In this document: in pieces, positions 1 through 12,800 of the stretch
Numbering within the stretch: position 1 is the first letter of the stretch
Layout of the letters: each line of letters starts with the position of its first letter
NCBI GenBank assembly: GCA_026413225.1
Contig: CM048557.1
Span: forward strand, 3,534,001 to 3,598,000
DNA length: 64,000 bases
Direction: 5' to 3'
From: Otis tarda
Lineage: Eukaryota > Chordata > Aves > Otidiformes > Otididae
The notes under the pieces: generated by a model
Databases searched by the model: none
Told to the model about the DNA's origin: nothing
Seen by the model: only the letters and a program-made list of their open reading frames with translations
Program-made: the position numbers and the translations under genes

Positions 1-2766
1 TGTTTCACTCCTCACATTGAACTTCCCATTTTCAGTGAGAACTAAGAGACAACTCAGTATAGTTTCTTAAGTCTTTTCCTCTAAACACTCAAGAAACTTC
101 TCTACATAAAGTAATCTGAGCAGTACAGGGCCAGAGCTGTTTTGCCTTACCAGTCCAGTGTCACTATCCAGTTCTTAAGACAGCAAATAGAATACTGAGG
201 ACTTTGCAGTGGTGTTATTTCACCTCCTTTTTGTATGAGTAGTTTGTCAATTTACACACACTTACATGTGTTTTTTTGCATAAAGATCAAGGTGTCGTCA
301 CAATATGAGAATGTATCCTCTGACATATTTCATAGATGTGCCCTATCAAATCATGCTGGAGAGCATCTATATTTCTGTTATCAAATACGAGTGATATCCA
401 GAGAGAATAAATGTTTTTAAGCCAAAGGGCATATGTAAATACAAATCTTTCTGACTGGCAAAACGTGATAGGAAATTTAACAGTTGCCCTTGAGCCAAAC
501 TGAATAACAAATGAAATACTTGGCTTCCACTAGTCCCATCATCAGGAGTTGTGATAGCTTGCAAAAATTACCTGAAAAACATGCTTACTTTTTTTAAGCC
601 TTAGTCTGCAGATCAGTTTAATTTTTTTCTTCAATCTGAGATCCATGAAAGCAAAATTGTTCTAAGAATTAATTTTTTTGACCCTTTTTACAGCTGTGTT
701 ACACCTCTCTCCATTCACTCTGTGGCTGGCACACTCAGAACAAGAAAGTGTTGCAGTGGTTTCATTCTAAGCAATGCTTTATAGAATAGGCACATCTGAT
801 AAATCCTAAAAAGACAATACACTTTTGAATTTAATGGAACAGAGGTTTTTTTAAATGCACTGGTACAATAAATGTAAATTTATTCCTAATCCATGGAATG
901 TGTGAAAACCTAAAAATAGTTTCCCAGAATTAAAGTTTTGCACTGTACCTTCCAGAAACATTTCTGTGTTACAGCAAAAGAAAATATTTTATTTGGCCAA
1001 AGCAGCTTTTTGGAGAAAAACTAAGCAAAACAGTACCTATTATTTAGGGATTTTTAAAGCAAGTCAGAAGACAAGTTAAAGAAAAGTCACAAAATATAAA
1101 TTTTATTATCTACTTTCTATTTCACTCATACTGACAGTTTATATGTAGACAAGAATTTTTTATGTGATGGATTGGCAAATAATTTATGATTTATCTCAGT
1201 CCGTCATGAATAGCATTTTATTTTAATATAATTACTGCACAAGTTCAACATTTTAAATAATAATGTCAATGCCTAGTTTTCATTTTTCATTACTACATCT
1301 GGATGAGATCTTTTTCTCAACTTTCAAAAATTTCAATGTAAAATCTTATCAGTTGTTATTACTGGGCTTAATCCTGCTACTATTATATGATTATCTTTTC
1401 CCTTCTCCAGCTTTTATAGTAAAACATTAATATAATTCACCACTCTGTAACCAGGGAGAGAGAGCAGTTTACAGAGTCCACTATTATAGCAAACTATTGC
1501 AACTTGCTCACTTTCAGTCATGTACCCATACTCTTCAATTGTTCACTGGCTTGGATTTAAAAGAAAAGGCCATTTATCTCAATATTGCATCATTAAGTCA
1601 CAGTAATTTCATAGTTTTCAATCGTTTTCTCATGCCCTATTTCTAACCACCAGTTGGATCCAAAAAAATAATGCATACAGTGTCTCACACTCAGCAGATA
1701 CATGAATCACCCAATTGCCTAAAAGATCATTTCTGCAATTATTGGTTTTGGCTTATTTTATCTCTCATAAATTATGCTGACAAATAATATTTGAACAATG
1801 CTACATTCAACTTAAAATGTATGAGAGACTCAACATAAGCAATATTGCTTAGACTGTTAAAACTATGAGCTGATTGATGCATAAACCATATTTGGGTTAT
1901 ATGATGATATTCTGACTCATTAAAAAAAATCAACATATAAAGTCTATATAATAAACATCATCCACAGACAACATAATAAAGTTTAAACACCAGTAAATGT
2001 GACTCACATTCTCAAATAATTTCCTAGCCTTTATTGCCACAGACTGTGGAGTCAGTAATGAAAAAATAAATGCATAATACACACATTTTTGTAACTTTAG
2101 CTTTTACAGTTACTTAGGTTATTGCAACAAGAATACTCATTCTGCAGTACAGAAACTTCAAAAACCCAGACAGGCAAAGCTCAGAACGTGTGTTTTATCT
2201 GTCTATTCAATCAACAAAGACAAAGAAGAGAGAATATTCTAAGGTCTTTATATCTAGTAAATGTCCTTGGACAGCAAGATTCAGGGCTCACCAAACTAAC
2301 CGGAATCTTTCAAAAGACTTTGAAGGAAAACATACTGACTAGATTGGCATGAATGTAAACTCAAAACGTTTGTGTTGCCTATTCTTTGTGGTACTTTTCT
2401 TAAAATCTCATTTCCTAGCTGTATGTTACAAGCCAGTCTAAGCTTTCCCTGGGGGAAAAAAAAACCAAACAAAAAACTCCAAATAAATAAAGAAGAAGTA
2501 ACATTTCTTACCACAAAGAAATCTTGAAAGTCTGATCTTATATACATCTCAGTTCAAAATGTCAGAGAAATCAATAGAAGTAATTTGTAATGTATAGCAT
2601 TCGCAGAAAGATCCATGGATTTTCAATACTGAACGTTAGCAGTACTCCATATATGTCATAATTTACACTGCTGAGCTGTAAATAAGTAATGTTGTGTCAT
2701 ACAACAAGCTCCAACCCTCTTCACAGTCCCTGTATGGTACAACAGTAATAAAAGAATTATACTCAC
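1..2766 (-). other. SPON1: SPON1 intron, downstream side; nothing else seen
   Basis: AT-rich unique-looking sequence following the donor gtgagt at 2761-2766. The short open frames here have no recognisable domain or splice context. I looked for the expected next Spondin_N exon and did not see it, so this intron is at least 2.77 kb. Confidence 0.75.
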
Positions 2767-2889
2767 GTGGAAAGTCTTTGGGATGTGTTTTTTCTGACCA
2801 GTTTCCATAAAAAGTTAGCCTGTATTTGGCAGTTCCACAGGCACAACAATCTAAAATTGGTTTGTCAGTCACACCTTCTGAGGCTGCAT
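2767..2889 (-). CDS. SPON1: SPON1 coding exon, start of Spondin_N domain
   Basis: This 123-bp minus-strand exon follows the acceptor gctttttcag and ends at the donor CCAC|gtgagt. It completes the Asp codon, then reads AASEGVTDKPILDCCACGTA and KYRLTFYGNWSEKTHPKDFP, leaving the first base of an Arg codon. The CCACGTAKYRLTFYGNWS stretch opens the Spondin_N domain; NWS is a glycosylation sequon. Differences from human (remembered) cluster in the linker (DAASEG against DSTFDG), with PKDFP against PKDYP. The minus-strand open frame runs on past the donor to 2663, but that tail is intron read-through. The next exon (expected to continue RRANHW) was not found in 1-2766. Confidence 0.95.
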
Positions 2890-3568
2890 CTGAAAAAGCA
2901 GCAAAGTACCCATTGAAGATGGTTACAACTCAAAATCATACATAGAAAAGTTACATAATAAATACTCCAGTAAATAAATCTGAGTTAAATGCATGGGTTT
3001 TTTTGTTTCTTTCTAAGTTGGGCTACACCAGACTAAACTAAAATCCTGATATATCTGGATCATATTTATAAGTGGATATAATGATTTAAATCCACATGTT
3101 TAAATAAGAAAGCACTACTATTTCAGTAGTCTTCAGATTCAAAATGGGTTTGTTTCTCATTCTTATATGATATGGATGAAACCTCAGTTGATCTCAAAAC
3201 ACAATAGGCTTGAAATTTCTGGACAGTCAAAGCATATAAATTTTCCAGAGGGATGCAATAACCAGCTGCAACGCTCAGGTTTAGGAAAGGATTAAATAGC
3301 CCAGGATTCAATAAACTAAATGCCCTGGAGACAAACGGGTTTCACACAAAGACCAGGTAAAAAGTTGCAGGTATCACATTTAGGGGAAGGGAAGGAAGAT
3401 TGTGTGAGGAACAGTATACATGATAAGGAAGAACATAACTGAATGGAAGATCCCAAATCTGAACCTGGATGAAACTGTTCAAAGGCTCAAAATTTTAGTT
3501 TGATATAATGGATTAAGAGAAATATGTAGAACACAAGAAAGTCAGAAATATGTTTTACTTTACCTTAC
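2890..3568 (-). other. SPON1: SPON1 short intron (679 bp)
   Basis: GT-AG intron between the linker exon and the Spondin_N exon. It starts gtaagg and ends tttttcag on the minus strand. No transposable element, long open frame or conserved-looking block was noticed in it. Confidence 0.9.
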
Positions 3569-3642
3569 CTTGTTCACAAATTTTTTTGGTGAGAGAACCC
3601 TCATCTTGAAAATAAATTATGCGCTTCTGCACAATACTGGCT
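3569..3642 (-). CDS. SPON1: SPON1 coding exon, Reeler to Spondin_N linker
   Basis: This 74-bp minus-strand exon has a T-rich acceptor (tttctttatag) and the donor CAAG|gtaagg. Its first base completes the Lys codon left by the upstream exon 24.7 kb away. It then reads ASIVQKRIIYF, QDEGSLTKKICEQ, and leaves one G of an Asp codon for the next exon. Human F-spondin reads TKKLCEQD at the same place, as I recall it. The segment closes the Reeler domain and holds one Cys expected to pair with the adjacent domain. The phase agreement on both sides (2 in, 1 out) is strong evidence that this is a real constitutive exon. Confidence 0.95.
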
Positions 3643-5885
3643 CTATAAAGAAAAAAAAATATTTATTCCTTAAAGGAAGAAGGAAATGCATGATATGGTA
3701 GCAAAAGGACAGAATTGGACTGGTAAGACCTAGGTATATATCCCTCTTCTGACAATACATACACACAATACAGGACTACAGATACAATATTTTTATTTCA
3801 ACTTGCATTTGAATTTCATCACATTTTACAGAAACTTGGAATCTTATTACCTTTAAAGAAGAGATCACAGTCATATGGTGAGGATCTGTGCTCTTGAAAT
3901 GCATGACAGTCAACTGAATACTCAATATTTCAATTAAATCTTACATTAAAATACTGGAATCATATTCAATTTTAGAAAAATAGCTCAGCTAAAGCAAGCA
4001 GCTGTTTGTAGGAAATTACACAGCATTCTGAAGAGATAAATACTTCTCATATATGACAGCAATTCAGTGCAAATATAATATAAAACAGAAGTTAGAAAAA
4101 GAGCTAGCATAAGCTAAAAATCTTTAAAAGCAATTCAAAGGTTCCAAAAGGCAAGCCGTTTTAATATTAATTAAATCTAGAATATTTTATTAATGCTTAT
4201 AGTTCAAACAAAATGTAAGTAAGCCTCAGTTTGGGGAGGGGCAGTGAGGCTGAATCTGAAAACAATACAGGGAAAACCAGAATTACTGTGCAATTTTTTT
4301 TTTTTTTTACAGCTGAAATTTAGCTGATTTTTAGCCTCCCATCTGAGAGACTATAAATTTAATATTGCATCAAAGATCTTCAAGTCAGCAAAGCACCAAG
4401 CCCCAGTTCTTCTTGCAAATTGGTATCATAACCATCATATGGTAAACATCAAAACCAATAATCAACTGGAAAATATGTTCAAATGGCTCAGGTAACCCCT
4501 TCCAGATCTAGATAAATTTAACCAGCTGCTTTGATGATTTTTTAACTATAAAAATTTAATTAATATGAAAACTTTATCTTCTTTCTATAAGAAAACAGAA
4601 TTTCATTAAATTCAAAGACATTCAATAATTCTTTGGACAGTGAGTTTTCTAAGAATATGCTTTGGGAGTTGGCACTCTTCTTTGTAACGGAGCACATTCT
4701 TCTAGCAACATTTTGTACCATCACTCATATTTAAAACTCTAAATAGCAAGGACCAGATTCTTGTCTTACCTCAACTTTACAGTCAAGTAATTATCTTGAT
4801 CTCTCTAGAGTTATTCCTCACTCATACCAGTTGAAGCAAGAAAAAAAATAAGACCATATATGCTTAGAAGTGTTGTTGTAGTCATGTAAACCTTTCCTTG
4901 ACAATATTCCACCCCATAAAATTATCAAAAATAAGATGCTATTTTACTGTGCTTTCTTTGCCAAGATACAAGGTCAGAGTAGGACAGGAAAGAATCCTTC
5001 ATTTCACATTATATAGTACCCAGGAGAATAACTGGGTTTTGTAAACCTCTTAAAGCTAGATCAAACTGGAAAGGGTGCTGAAACTTCAGCTTGCTGTCAT
5101 CCTTAATAGGTCTGGCATCTTCTAAAGGAAGATGTGGTAACGGACAATACAGGCAACCAACCAAGGCTGTGAAAAAAAACCAGCATGAAACAGAGAAGAG
5201 CAAGACTGACTTTTACAAAAATCAAGGGCATGATTTGCCAGTATTTGGTGAAGAGGATCTCCTAAGCCTCATCTTTATAAGGGAGTGTTTCCACTAGGGA
5301 TAAATATGAGCCTGTGGCAAGTTACAGAAAGTGAATGAAACCTAGAGTAAGTTAAATTTGTCTTTTATTCATATGAGAACTGTCATGGGACAGTTTAAAT
5401 GCCATCAGAAGAGACTGACCACTTAACTTATGTAAGAAGCAGAAACAAAGCTTTTTGAGAAATCTTTTGCAGGGTTTCCAACATGAAACAGAGGGGGAAA
5501 AAAAAATAAAACAAAACCACCAATACAACTACTAACAAGAATATCAGCCCAATGGCCACCCTGTGCAGTGGCATGCTACCTTAGTTTTTCCAGCTTTTAC
5601 AATCAAAACCAAAGTCAAGCCTAAAGACTTTGGATGCTATACTGTGATTGAGAGCCAACACTTTCACGCAGACTCAATGAAACACATGCAATTTTTGATA
5701 CACAATGAATGATAGTTCGTCAAACACTGTAGCATAAAACTGGAAAACAGTAATGTAGGATGATATATAAAAAGGAGAGTAACTGAAACCTGAGCTGAAA
5801 TGTATATACATCATCACAACTCCCATATTGTCAAGGTGCCTTAATTTCTCATACACTGGCCAGTTACAAGCAGCCATCTTCCAGG
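3643..5885. other. Intronic sequence, no supported feature
   Basis: Beginning, in plus-strand coordinates, of the 24.7-kb SPON1 intron. AT-rich with a T tract near 4299-4310. Nothing matches a repeat family or gene that I recognise. Confidence 0.6.
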
Positions 5886-6690
5886 ATTGATACTAGGGCC
5901 AATAGCACCTTTATTGAAGTTCTGGATGAGGGAGTGGAATGCTACCTCAACAAGTCTGCAAATGATACTAAATTGAGGGAGCAGCTGACATGCTAAAGCG
6001 TAAAGCTACTATTTAGACAGGAAGATCCCAACAGACACAAGAAATGGGTTGGCAGGAAGCCCATGAAAATGCAAAGCCAAAGTCTTGCACAGAGGATGGA
6101 ATAATGCAGATACAACAGTACAACACAGGACACCTGCTAGGCAGAGAGCAGCTTTGCAGAAAAGGCCTTGAGGGTCCTGGTGGACAAGGTGACCATGAGC
6201 CAGCAGCACGCCATTGCAGCCACCAGCTTCCTGGATGTTTTCAGCAAAAGTGTAGCAACCCAGACAAGGAATTTGATTTCTTCCCCTCCATTTGGTACTT
6301 GTGAGACCATATCTGGAGTATTACAGCCAGTTTGGGGCTGCCCAGTTTGAGAGAGACATTACATCACTAGAGAAAGTTCAACAAAGGGCCATCAAGACGA
6401 TTAGAGGAATGGATCCCACGATGTTTGAGGAGAGGCTGAGACCTGGATTCACTCAGTCTAAAGAAGAAAATGCAAAGGAAGGATCTTACTGCTTGTTGCC
6501 TTCAACTATCTATCAGAAAGATACAGAAGAAGTAGATCCAGGTGCTTCTCAGAAGTGCATGGTGGTAGGATGCAAGGCAACAGGCAAGCGTGGACACAAG
6601 AAATGCCATGGAAGTACAAGGAAAGCCTTTCTCATCACGAGGATGGTCAAAGTGATCAAACACTAGAACAGGTTGCCTAGACAGTAACCC
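5886..6690 (+). mobile_element. Old, degenerate CR1 LINE fragment (3' part of ORF2)
   Basis: The stretch holds scattered CR1 ORF2 similarity in several frames: a VDKVTMSQQHA-like block near 6180, then VRPYLEYYSQFGA and LEKVQQRAIKTIRGMDP in 6300-6420, then EERLR. These are the conserved segments of the CR1 reverse-transcriptase C-terminal region ([17 protein letters not shown] and ERLRELG in young copies). Frameshifts, stops and low similarity mark it as an ancient copy, older than those at 30 and 34 kb. It is antisense to SPON1. No 3' terminal repeat is obvious, so both ends are approximate. The copy is non-functional. Confidence 0.8.
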
Positions 6691-8693
6691 AAATAAACAG
6701 GAAATCAGCTGTTTGATAAAGGAGCTCCTAAGCCTGCAGATAACAAAGACATTACAAGTATTTAATTTCAGAAGCAGTTATTTTAGAAATAAAATGTAGA
6801 AAGCTTGTTTGAAGTCTAAAGTGTACTTATATTACTGTTTTTGCTACAGTTAGCTCGTCACTGTGAAATGTCAAGGGAACAGTTCCTTTTCTAACAATAA
6901 AAGCTTCAGAGCTTTCCAAGTCATTGTCTCTTCAGCTGGGTTTGAAATTATGTATGGAAATTATATATGGAGCCAATAAGCTAAATGGGAGTTTTGTTAC
7001 TGATTCCAAGTGGAACAAGATTGGTATATTAGAAGGCGGCATAAAAACCAGAAGCAGGCACACAATTTCACAAATACTCAGACAGAAACAACACTAAATT
7101 AATTTTAAAAAGTCATTGTTTTAATAATTGGCTACTAGATTGAAGACAGACCAAAGCATCTGACCAGTGTATTTGACTTGTTTTTATCACTACCTTTTGT
7201 TTCCTTTTTATTTATTTGACATAATTTTTATTGCTCTATAAAAGTTCTTATTAGGCCTAAAGAGTCTTTCTTTGGTTTTGAGGCTTACAAAAACAGCTTA
7301 AAAATGGAATGGCTAACTTTTACAGAGAGGTAAGAACACTTTTAAGAATTTACACAAGGTACATGTCTGCTTAGTCTGCTTAAATCCTTCTCACCTCTTC
7401 CAACACCCAGTGCTTTCTGAACTTAATGGGAAGGGGAGAAGCAATTGCTTTCCCCTACACATTAACAGATCTAAGTGAATTGACTTACTTCTCTCTTTGA
7501 CTATCAGTATATCATAGAATAAAAAAGAAAAAGGAAACAAATATGACTCAAAAATTTTGGGTTTTTTCCCTTTTACTTCAAAAAGGATGATTCCAGATTA
7601 GAGTTCAAGCTTCTCCATCACCAAACTAAGGAGCAAAACTCTATGTTTCAGGCATATATATCTAGCAGCACCTGGTTTTATGTAAAAAAAAAAAAAAAAA
7701 AAAAAAAAATCTCCTGAAAATGTTACTTATGATTTCTGCTTTGTGGTTCTCTCAGCGAAAATCAAGGAACATCTGGTAGCTTCTATAATATTTGTTTTGG
7801 CAATACTACTTCAGAATGTTGTAGGTTGGATACAAGCAGGTCAGACTTATTCCTGTCTGTTTGGTGAGATCACATCTGAGAATGAGGGGAGTGAGATCTG
7901 CCCTGAAAGACTTCCTTGGAACAAGAAGGTCCCTCTCCAGCACAGTTCCACAGTGACTGCACCATCCTGCTGTGAAAAGCTCTACCAAAATTGTATAAAT
8001 TGCATCTGGGATATTAATAAACAGGAAAAGTCATAAACCATAAAAATTCAGCGCAGCCTTGTGAACGCTCCAAGTCATACCAGAAGCCGAGGTGGGTTTG
8101 TTTTTTTTTTCCTTTCTTCCATAGAAGCAGCTTTAGATCATCTTCCTTACTGCTTTTGTCAAATCCTAGCATCAACAGAAATACTCTTATTTTAAATTGC
8201 CTCTGTGGGTGTAATGATTTGACAAAAGAAGCAAGGAAGAGGATCTATAAGAATTGTTCCTATGACATTTTTTAGGCTTACATCAAAACCATTAAGTACA
8301 ATATTAGAGTTACATTTTAATAAAACAGATTTTGCCAGACCTAGTGAGGATACTCGAAGTTCCATCTGGGTACTCAGAAATAATCATAAATTACTCGTTT
8401 GCAGATAAGAAACTTTTTCTGCTCTATATTACTTATAAGTTAACCTTGTCTTGTCCTTCTAGCCATCAAAATTATTTTCTTTAATTATTCCATGCTTTAC
8501 TGATTTAATTACATTATTATAAGTTATTTCTCACCCAAGAAAGCTACCGAGAACAATTATACTTAATAGGATGTTAAGTTTGTTTGGTTTTTTGGTTTTG
8601 TTGTCTTTTGGAGAGACAGAATTTCTAAATGTACCACTTACCCAAGCCCTAGAAAGTTAGGTGAAAACCATGTATTTACATCTACTGTAATTT
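6691..8693. other. Intronic sequence with an A tract, no gene seen
   Basis: AT-rich interval between the old CR1 and the LTR. It contains the pure A run at 7684-7709. A 97-residue open frame at 7743-8036 has a hydrophobic N-terminal stretch, but no recognised domain or splice context, so it is not called a gene. Confidence 0.55.
7684..7709 (+). repeat. Poly(A) run, 26 bases
   Basis: Uninterrupted A26. The upstream sequence is not a recognisable retrocopy, so this is treated as a simple homopolymer and not as a retrotransposon tail. Confidence 0.9.
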
Positions 8694-9854
8694 TGTTGGG
8701 GCTACTGGATTTTGTTCTGGTTTTGTTAGTGAGGGGGGGCCTAAGGTGGTAGCTTCTGTAGGAAACTGCTAGAAGTTGCTCCCCTTTGTTTAGTGGACTC
8801 GGCTGGGCCTAGGGCAGACCCACTGCTGGCCAAAGCCGAGCCAATTGGTAGCAGAATGTCCCGTGATAACGCCTCTGCGATAACGTGTTTAAGTAGGGGA
8901 AAACAGAAAAAAAAAAAAAAAAAAAAAAAGGAGAGAAGATGTGAAGCAGCTGAGCGGGGGGCAGAGAGGGGGAGGCGCGAGCCTCATGGGCCTTGCAGGC
9001 CTCACCCTCTGGCCTCCCGCCGGGCAGCCGGCTGGGCCCGACTCGGCCCAGCCTGGCTGCAAGAAGTGGAGAGGAGATGAGAAGCGAATAAGATGTAAAA
9101 AGGATCCTGAGAGACATCTACCAGCCTGTTGTGAGGAACGGCTGCAGACGCCAAGGTCAGTTCAGAAAGGAGGGGGAGGAGTAACGTGGCTCCTGGCCAA
9201 GATTCCTCTGCAACTCGTGGTGAAGAGCATGGTGGAGGGGTTGTCCCCCTGCAGCCCATGGAGGTCCACAGAGGAGCAGAGATCCACCTGCAGCCTGTGG
9301 AGGACCCCATGCCGGAACAAGTGGAGGCCTGAAGGAGGCTGTGGCCAGTGGAGGGCCTGCTGGGGCAGCTGTTCTAGAGGGACTGCACCCCGTGGAGGAG
9401 ATGACCCACGCCGGAGCAGTTTCACGATGGACTGTGGCCCGTGGGAGGGACCCCACGATGGAGCAGAGGAGGAATGCGAGGAGTTCTTCCCCCGACGATG
9501 ACACAGCGGCATAAAACAACGCGTGATGAACTGACCGCGACCCCCATTCCCTTTTCCCCCCCGTGCCGCTCAGGAGGGGAAGGTAGTAGAGATAATGTTA
9601 AGCCCGGGAAGAGGGAGGGGTGGATGGAGGTTATCTTGTTCCCTGTCTCATTCTCCTGCTAATTTTAGAAAATAAATGAATAGTTTTCCCCAAGTCGAGT
9701 CTGTTTTGCCCGTGACGGTAACTTTAAGGATTTCTCCCCGTCCTTATCTCAAACCTTGAGCCGTTTTCCTTATATCATTTCCTCCTATTCTCTCGGAGGG
9801 TGGGGGGAGCGAGAGACTGCGTAGTCTGGTCCCAATCGGGGCTGAACTACGACA
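8694..9854 (+). mobile_element. Solo LTR of an ERVL-like endogenous retrovirus
   Basis: A GC- and CpG-rich island of about 1.16 kb in AT-rich intron. It begins TGTTGGGGCTACT and ends GAACTACGACA, a degraded terminal inverted repeat with TG...CA ends. It has an A-rich tract at 8907-8929, short degenerate tandem units built on GTGGAGGA and CCCATGGAGG between about 9230 and 9480, a polyadenylation signal AATAAA at 9671-9676, and a U5-like tail (GTCTGTTTTGCCCGTGACGG). This layout matches LTRs of avian ERVL-like elements that I know from many Neoaves genomes. No gag or pol flanks it, so it is a solo LTR left by recombination. The open frames of 95-186 residues inside it are by-products of high GC. 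Flanking 5-mers (aattt and ttaga) do not match, so the target-site duplication is lost or the ends are slightly off. Confidence 0.8.
8907..8929 (+). repeat. Poly(A) run inside the LTR, 23 bases
   Basis: Pure A23 within the U3 part of the LTR. An A-rich tract at this place is typical of the family as I recall it, and its length probably varies between copies. Confidence 0.85.
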
Positions 9855-9880
9855 TTAGATAATTAGATAATTAGATAATT
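9855..9880. repeat. (TTAGATAA)3 tandem repeat at LTR edge
   Basis: Three exact copies of an 8-bp unit plus two bases, directly abutting the inferred CA end of the LTR. It may have expanded from the insertion target sequence. Confidence 0.85.
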
Positions 9881-12800
9881 CTAATGCACTATTTAGGATG
9901 TTCTCATTTTATTTCATTCTGTGTTGTCTTAGGGAAAAAAAAAAAAAAAAAAACCAACACCACCACCACAACCCTATGTTTCTATCAAGCACTTACAAGG
10001 TCAGGAAATGTGCAAACTCCAGAAGTTTACCAACAACATTTACCTCTTTTTCTAATATTTAGGAGACTCTTATTAAAAATAAATTAAACTTCCTCTGAAA
10101 ACATATACAACCCTTTAGCCATTAGATACCCAGCAACTTTTACACTGGTAGGGTATTTGACAACTACATCCCTCAAAATAGTTTTAAACTCAGAAACTGT
10201 ACTCAGTCTCACCAAAGAACAAGCTCCATCTACACCAGAATCTAATTTTATCATCAGCCATCATTAACGAGGGTCAGTACTACTAAAAACTTGCATGAAT
10301 TTTTTTCTTTCTTGATGTCTAATTTAGGAGCCAACATAGATGGTGTGGTTTTTGTTGTCATTTTCTTGGGTTTGTTAATTTGTTTGTTTTTATGTTGTTA
10401 ACACAGTTTGAGCAAACCAACCAGACTTTGTATTTGATGTTGGATAAAACATGGTAATATTGATGTGAAGTTTATGAGTGTTGCCGTAATTCAACATCTA
10501 CATTCCTGCACAGGATTAGTGCCTTTCCTCTAATAGGTTAGTCAGATCAAAAACAATAAAAGCTCCTCACTTCTAAAAAATTCAGTGCATACACATACAC
10601 TAAAATGTCCTTCTTCAGTTTTAGTTTTCAACATTTCACCTATATTGTGAGGAAATATAATCAAGAGAAACCCCACAGCAAGAGCAAAGTACTTTAAACT
10701 TGTCTTACAAATTTGCTCTAGCTTCAAAATCCTTTTGGTTGTCCTTCATATCACACTTCAGTCTATCATCACAGGCATCCATGAGAGCTCAGTGACTTCA
10801 ACAAAAAGCTCTGAGGGAAAACACAATTACATATGCTGCTATCTTGTATTTGTCCTCAGAAAATCCCTCTGTTCTTTGCCTGAATGGTCACAAGACATAA
10901 ATATTAAATCCAAAATCTTCAGGATAAAAATTCATACTGACAAAATAATTTCAAAAAAAAACAAAACCCAAAAAACACCACCAAAGGCAAAAAAGATAAA
11001 AGAATTACTTTGTCTGGGACTCTTGAGAAAATTTCACATTGCGTAAAGCCCATTGCTATTTGTGGACTGTACCTTCACCAGGCATTTTACTAGCCACTAT
11101 TTTTTGTGGCAAGTACCATTTCCTTGAATTTCAAAACTAAGCATTATAAATTACATCTTAAAGAAAAGTCAGAAAAGATTGGATAGGACTTGATGGCTGG
11201 AGGATATATTTATTCTGTTATTCTAAGTACATTTTTCGTATAGTAGATAGAAACACTCTATCAAAGGCGGGCACATAGTTTTCATCAAGCTAGTGAGCCC
11301 AGACTCATCTTACACAACAGCTAACTCATTCATTGAGCTGACTTGTGATAAGAACTGATGCAAAGCATTTGTGTATTAACTAACAAATCCTAAAATCAAA
11401 ATGAAAACAAAAAATAAAACTTGTCAAGTATTGTTTTATTTCTGCTTAAAAGGTCTACGCAACCTGTATGACACTCAACTCACCTGCACGGGGATTCAAA
11501 GCCTTGATTCCTCTGGGTGTTCAAGAGAAGCAGGAAAAGAAAGAGGCAGCCATAGCCCCCTTTTCAATCTGTAGCCAGCTCTACCTGCTACGCCAGGGCA
11601 TGGCAAAAAAAAACCAAACCACACAGCCAAAAGTCACACTTCAAACCCTTTCACATGTGTTAACTATTCACCACTCCTCAAATTCCCTGCTGTCACTACC
11701 CAACCTCTGTTCACTTTGCCATTAACGCATAGCAAGTGCAGACAGCTGTAACACAGTAAGAAGCAGATTTGTCCTTTTACCAGTGTTTTTTTAAATCTCT
11801 ATACCCTACACATATTCCCTTCCCCTCTTGAACCACCTTCCCCCACTCCAAGTTGGGGGGATAATAAAAAAAAATATTTTTTTTGGTGTATTGTATTAAA
11901 AAAGCAAAATAAGTAAACATCAAATATCACCATGAGCGCCCAGTTAATGAAGCTTGAAAAAATTCCCCAAAACTTAAGAAAAAATTTTCTAAATCATTAA
12001 TATTATTAGGAGATTCAGGAAGAAAGGAAGAGAATTTGTAGATAAAACCAAAAATATCAGAGCTGTCATTTTCCAACTATTGTTTCAGAAAAGGTGTCAG
12101 CTAGCAATACACTGAAGTTATATTTTAATAAGTAAATTATTTGCTTGTACAGATAAAAACTGTATGTCAAGAGAAACATCCTAACCAGGTCCACCTACTT
12201 GTAAAATACTAATTACTAGGTATTTAGTAGCAGGAATCCAAATTGGAATAAAGTATTTGATGTTTTCAAACCCAGGAAAACCTTCACCTCATTTCAGCTG
12301 ACAGGAGCCTGAAGGTTAAAGCCCCACAATGGGTGACAGAAAAAATTAACACCCACTGAAACTAAGCTAACTTGATTTGATATTAAAATGCTTAATATTA
12401 CTTCTTGAAAGAAAACTTAATATTATGAATGTATTTGCCTAGGGAAGTTTAATTTTCATGCAGTACATTTAGTGCTTAAGGTTAAGTCTGACACCACAAA
12501 TCCACTGGAACTGGATTCGGAAGCATCAGAAAAGGAGACTTGCCATTTCCTTAGTGCAGCTGAGACACACATTTCACCTTTCAAGAATTAATACCTTTAA
12601 CAACTGAATCTCTTCTACCTGGGATTTTCTAAGAGCTTTCACTGACAGCTGTGACTGCAGCCTACAGAACATTCAGACAGCTAATGCCAAGAGATACCGG
12701 TTGTTTACGCTGAAAGATATGAGTGCAGAGAAATGAAAGGAAAGAAACGACCAATAAAGATAAAAGGGTTGAGATCTGTAACTTTTCCGTTTTCCTCTTT

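Noticed and set aside
7684-7709. Poly(A) tail of a processed pseudogene
   Set aside because: No cDNA-like sequence upstream and no target duplication; CR1-driven bird genomes make few poly(A) retrocopies.
7743-8036. 97-residue plus-strand open frame after the A26 tract
   Set aside because: No known domain, splice context or promoter; expected by chance at this length in 64 kb.
8793-9519. Overlapping GC-rich open frames of 95-186 residues
   Set aside because: They lie inside the LTR, on both strands and in several frames; high GC lowers stop frequency.
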